From contig CAISQQ010000213.1 of the NCBI GenBank assembly GCA_903887655.1, positions 1 through 15,389 of the forward strand: a stretch of 15,389 nt of DNA, given 5' to 3'. A model generated the notes under the pieces. The model did no database searches. It was not told the origin of the DNA and saw nothing but the letters and a program-made list of their open reading frames with translations. The stretch comes from an uncultured Burkholderiales bacterium. GTDB lineage: Bacteria > Pseudomonadota > Gammaproteobacteria > Burkholderiales > Burkholderiaceae_C. A program made the position numbers and the translations under genes. Below, one piece after another: positions 13,956 to 15,389 of the stretch. Positions within the stretch are counted from its first letter, which is position 1. Each line of letters starts with the position of its first letter.

Positions 13956-15389
13956 TTAACGGCTCATTTGAAAGAGGTCGGGCAAAAAGGTGACCAAGAT
14001 CGGGGCGCACGACAAGATGAGTGAGCCCAAGAAAAACGCAAGCGCTGGGGTGAGCACCGATTGCACCACCTCGTGGATGGGTTTTTGAAAAACCGCCGAG
14101 GCAAAATAGATATTCATGCCGGCAGGGGGACACAAAAATCCAATCTCTAAATTGGCCAAAAAGATGATCCCAAAATGCATCGGATCGACTCCATAGCTCG
14201 TGGCCAGCGGCAACAACAAGGGCACGAGCACAATGAGGGCGGCATAAATCTCCATCAAGGCCCCGCACAGGAGCAAAAACACATTCAAGCCGAGCAAGAA
14301 CCAATACTTGTTGTGCGTGATGCTTTGAAACTGCTCGATGGCTTGGTCGGGTATGCCTTGATCGATCAAGTAATTGGTCAAACCCAGCGCCAACCCCATG
14401 ATGAGCATCACGCCGCCAATGAGTTGAGCCGTTTGGGTGAGACAAGCCCAGAAGGCTTGGGCGTCGATGTCTTTTTTGAAGACGACTTGCACCAAGGCGG
14501 CATACAGTGCGGTGATGGCCGCACTCTCGGTGGGGGTGGTGAGACCACTCACCAAACTCCCAATGGCCACCACGGGGGCGAACAATTCCCATTTCGCCTC
14601 CCACGCCGATTGCACCACCCGCTGAGCCCTGGATGGGCCCGGCGCTGCTGGGTTTTGTGCTGGGCTGCTCGGGTCAGCGCGGTGGGAGCGATCGAGTTGG
14701 CGTCGGTTGAGCACCAAGCCCAACACCACCAAACAAGTGACCATGACGATGGCGGGCACGATACCCGCCACAAACATGGTGTTGATCGGGATCTTGGCAA
14801 TGATGGCGTACATGATGAGGGGGACCGCAGGCGCCAACAGCACCCCCAGCGCACTGGCACTCGTGATCAAGCCCATGCTTTGACGCTCAGGATAGTGGGC
14901 CTGGGTCAAAAGCGGCATGAGAAGTCCCCCGAGGGCCAAGATGGTGACGCCCGAGCCGCCCGTGAGGGCCGTGAAACAACTGCAAAGCACCGCCACAGCC
15001 ACCATGGTGCCAATTTGTCCGGCCCCAAAAATGCTGATGAAAAGACGGCTCAGCCGCTGCGAAGACTGGCCACTGGCCAAGAGCAGTCCGGCGAGGGTGA
15101 AGAGCGGCAACGCTGGCAAGGAGGGGTTGACGGTGATTTGGTAGTGAGACAAGGCCAACGACGCCAAGGGCAGACCTTCCCCAGCAAAAAGCAACCAAGC
15201 CAGGCCCGCCATCACGGCAAAAATCGGCGCATCCAAGGCCAGCATGGTGAGGAGTGCAAGATAGACCAAGACCTTGGGAGCCTCTTCAAGGATGCCCATT
15301 TGCGCAATCGCGAACCCCAACGCACACAGGGCCAAGGCCCCGCCGTGGGCCAAGGCAGTCGAGAGGAGGGCCGGGAGGGCGTCGGCCCC
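13956..15389 (-). CDS. TRAP transporter large permease subunit (DctM family), 5' end outside window
   Basis: This is a polytopic inner-membrane protein that, with a small DctQ subunit and a periplasmic receptor, drives ion-coupled uptake of carboxylates or similar acids. Family marks are LPLFTLAGLLLASG (about 82-95 from the TTG at 15353), FTALTGGSGVTILALGG, TTPTESAAITALY and EIGFLCPPAGMNIYF near the C terminus. A proline/serine-rich hydrophilic loop (about 220-245) links the two halves. The frame stays open to the window edge: before the first internal ATG at 15299 there is a further hydrophobic stretch, so either translation starts at 15299 (447 residues) or the gene continues as a longer or DctQ-fused protein. 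No DctP receptor is seen; the Bug protein at 4110 belongs to a different transporter class. Confidence 0.9.
   Translation of the reverse strand, partial: GADALPALLSTALAHGGALALCALGFAIAQMGILEEAPKVLVYLALLTMLALDAPIFAVMAGLAWLLFAGEGLPLASLALSHYQITVNPSLPALPLFTLAGLLLASGQSSQRLSRLFISIFGAGQIGTMVAVAVLCSCFTALTGGSGVTILALGGLLMPLLTQAHYPERQSMGLITSASALGVLLAPAVPLIMYAIIAKIPINTMFVAGIVPAIVMVTCLVVLGLVLNRRQLDRSHRADPSSPAQNPAAPGPSRAQRVVQSAWEAKWELFAPVVAIGSLVSGLTTPTESAAITALYAALVQVVFKKDIDAQAFWACLTQTAQLIGGVMLIMGLALGLTNYLIDQGIPDQAIEQFQSITHNKYWFLLGLNVFLLLCGALMEIYAALIVLVPLLLPLATSYGVDPMHFGIIFLANLEIGFLCPPAGMNIYFASAVFQKPIHEVVQSVLTPALAFFLGSLILSCAPILVTFLPDLFQMSR

Noticed and set aside
13708..14604. 298-codon minus-strand frame overlapping the TRAP permease and CbiX genes
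   Set aside because: It spans two recognisable genes in another frame and its translation has no family features.

Overview
The window looks like chromosomal DNA of a betaproteobacterium, most likely of the order Burkholderiales. It is moderately GC-rich and tightly packed. It carries an orphan Bug/TctC-type solute-binding protein, a CysB-type LysR regulator, a DUF2237 protein, a DUF4080-type radical SAM enzyme and a DUF2946–TonB-receptor operon, a combination typical of that order. I see no rRNA, tRNA, CRISPR array, insertion sequence or phage gene, so this is ordinary metabolic and regulatory chromosome with one notable regulatory locus.

Layout. Positions 1-2700 (minus strand) hold a YbdL-like methionine/aromatic aminotransferase and, downstream of it, a tandemly duplicated VOC (glyoxalase/extradiol-dioxygenase fold) protein. 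Positions 2974-6097 hold a CysB/Cbl-type regulator (minus) divergent from a Bug-family periplasmic binding protein and a TauD/TfdA-type 2-oxoglutarate dioxygenase (both plus). This reads as a small organosulfur or organic-acid uptake and oxidation unit under a sulfur-type regulator. Positions 6126-6981 (minus) hold a low-molecular-weight tyrosine phosphatase whose end overlaps the start of a DUF2237 gene by 8 nt. Positions 7226-8869 hold a B12-binding-type radical SAM protein of unknown substrate.

Positions 8933-12984 are the most interesting part. A DUF2946 protein with a CXXC motif (CPLC) and a C-terminal RAPP motif is followed by a TonB-dependent outer-membrane receptor and an exported Asp-box beta-propeller protein with a CECC motif. 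This matches the architecture of the CruR (copper-responsive upstream regulator) operon described in Bordetella pertussis. There the nascent DUF2946 peptide senses copper through CXXC, and copper relieves translation arrest at RAPP, leading to Rho-dependent termination before the TonB receptor gene. The spacer between the first two genes also holds two hairpins and a possible 13-codon second leader peptide, with its own ribosome-binding site, whose stop codon overlaps the receptor start codon.

Positions 13022-15389 (minus) hold a small exported cysteine-containing protein, a short CbiX/SirB-type chelatase and a TRAP-transporter large permease. The permease reading frame runs off the right edge of the window.
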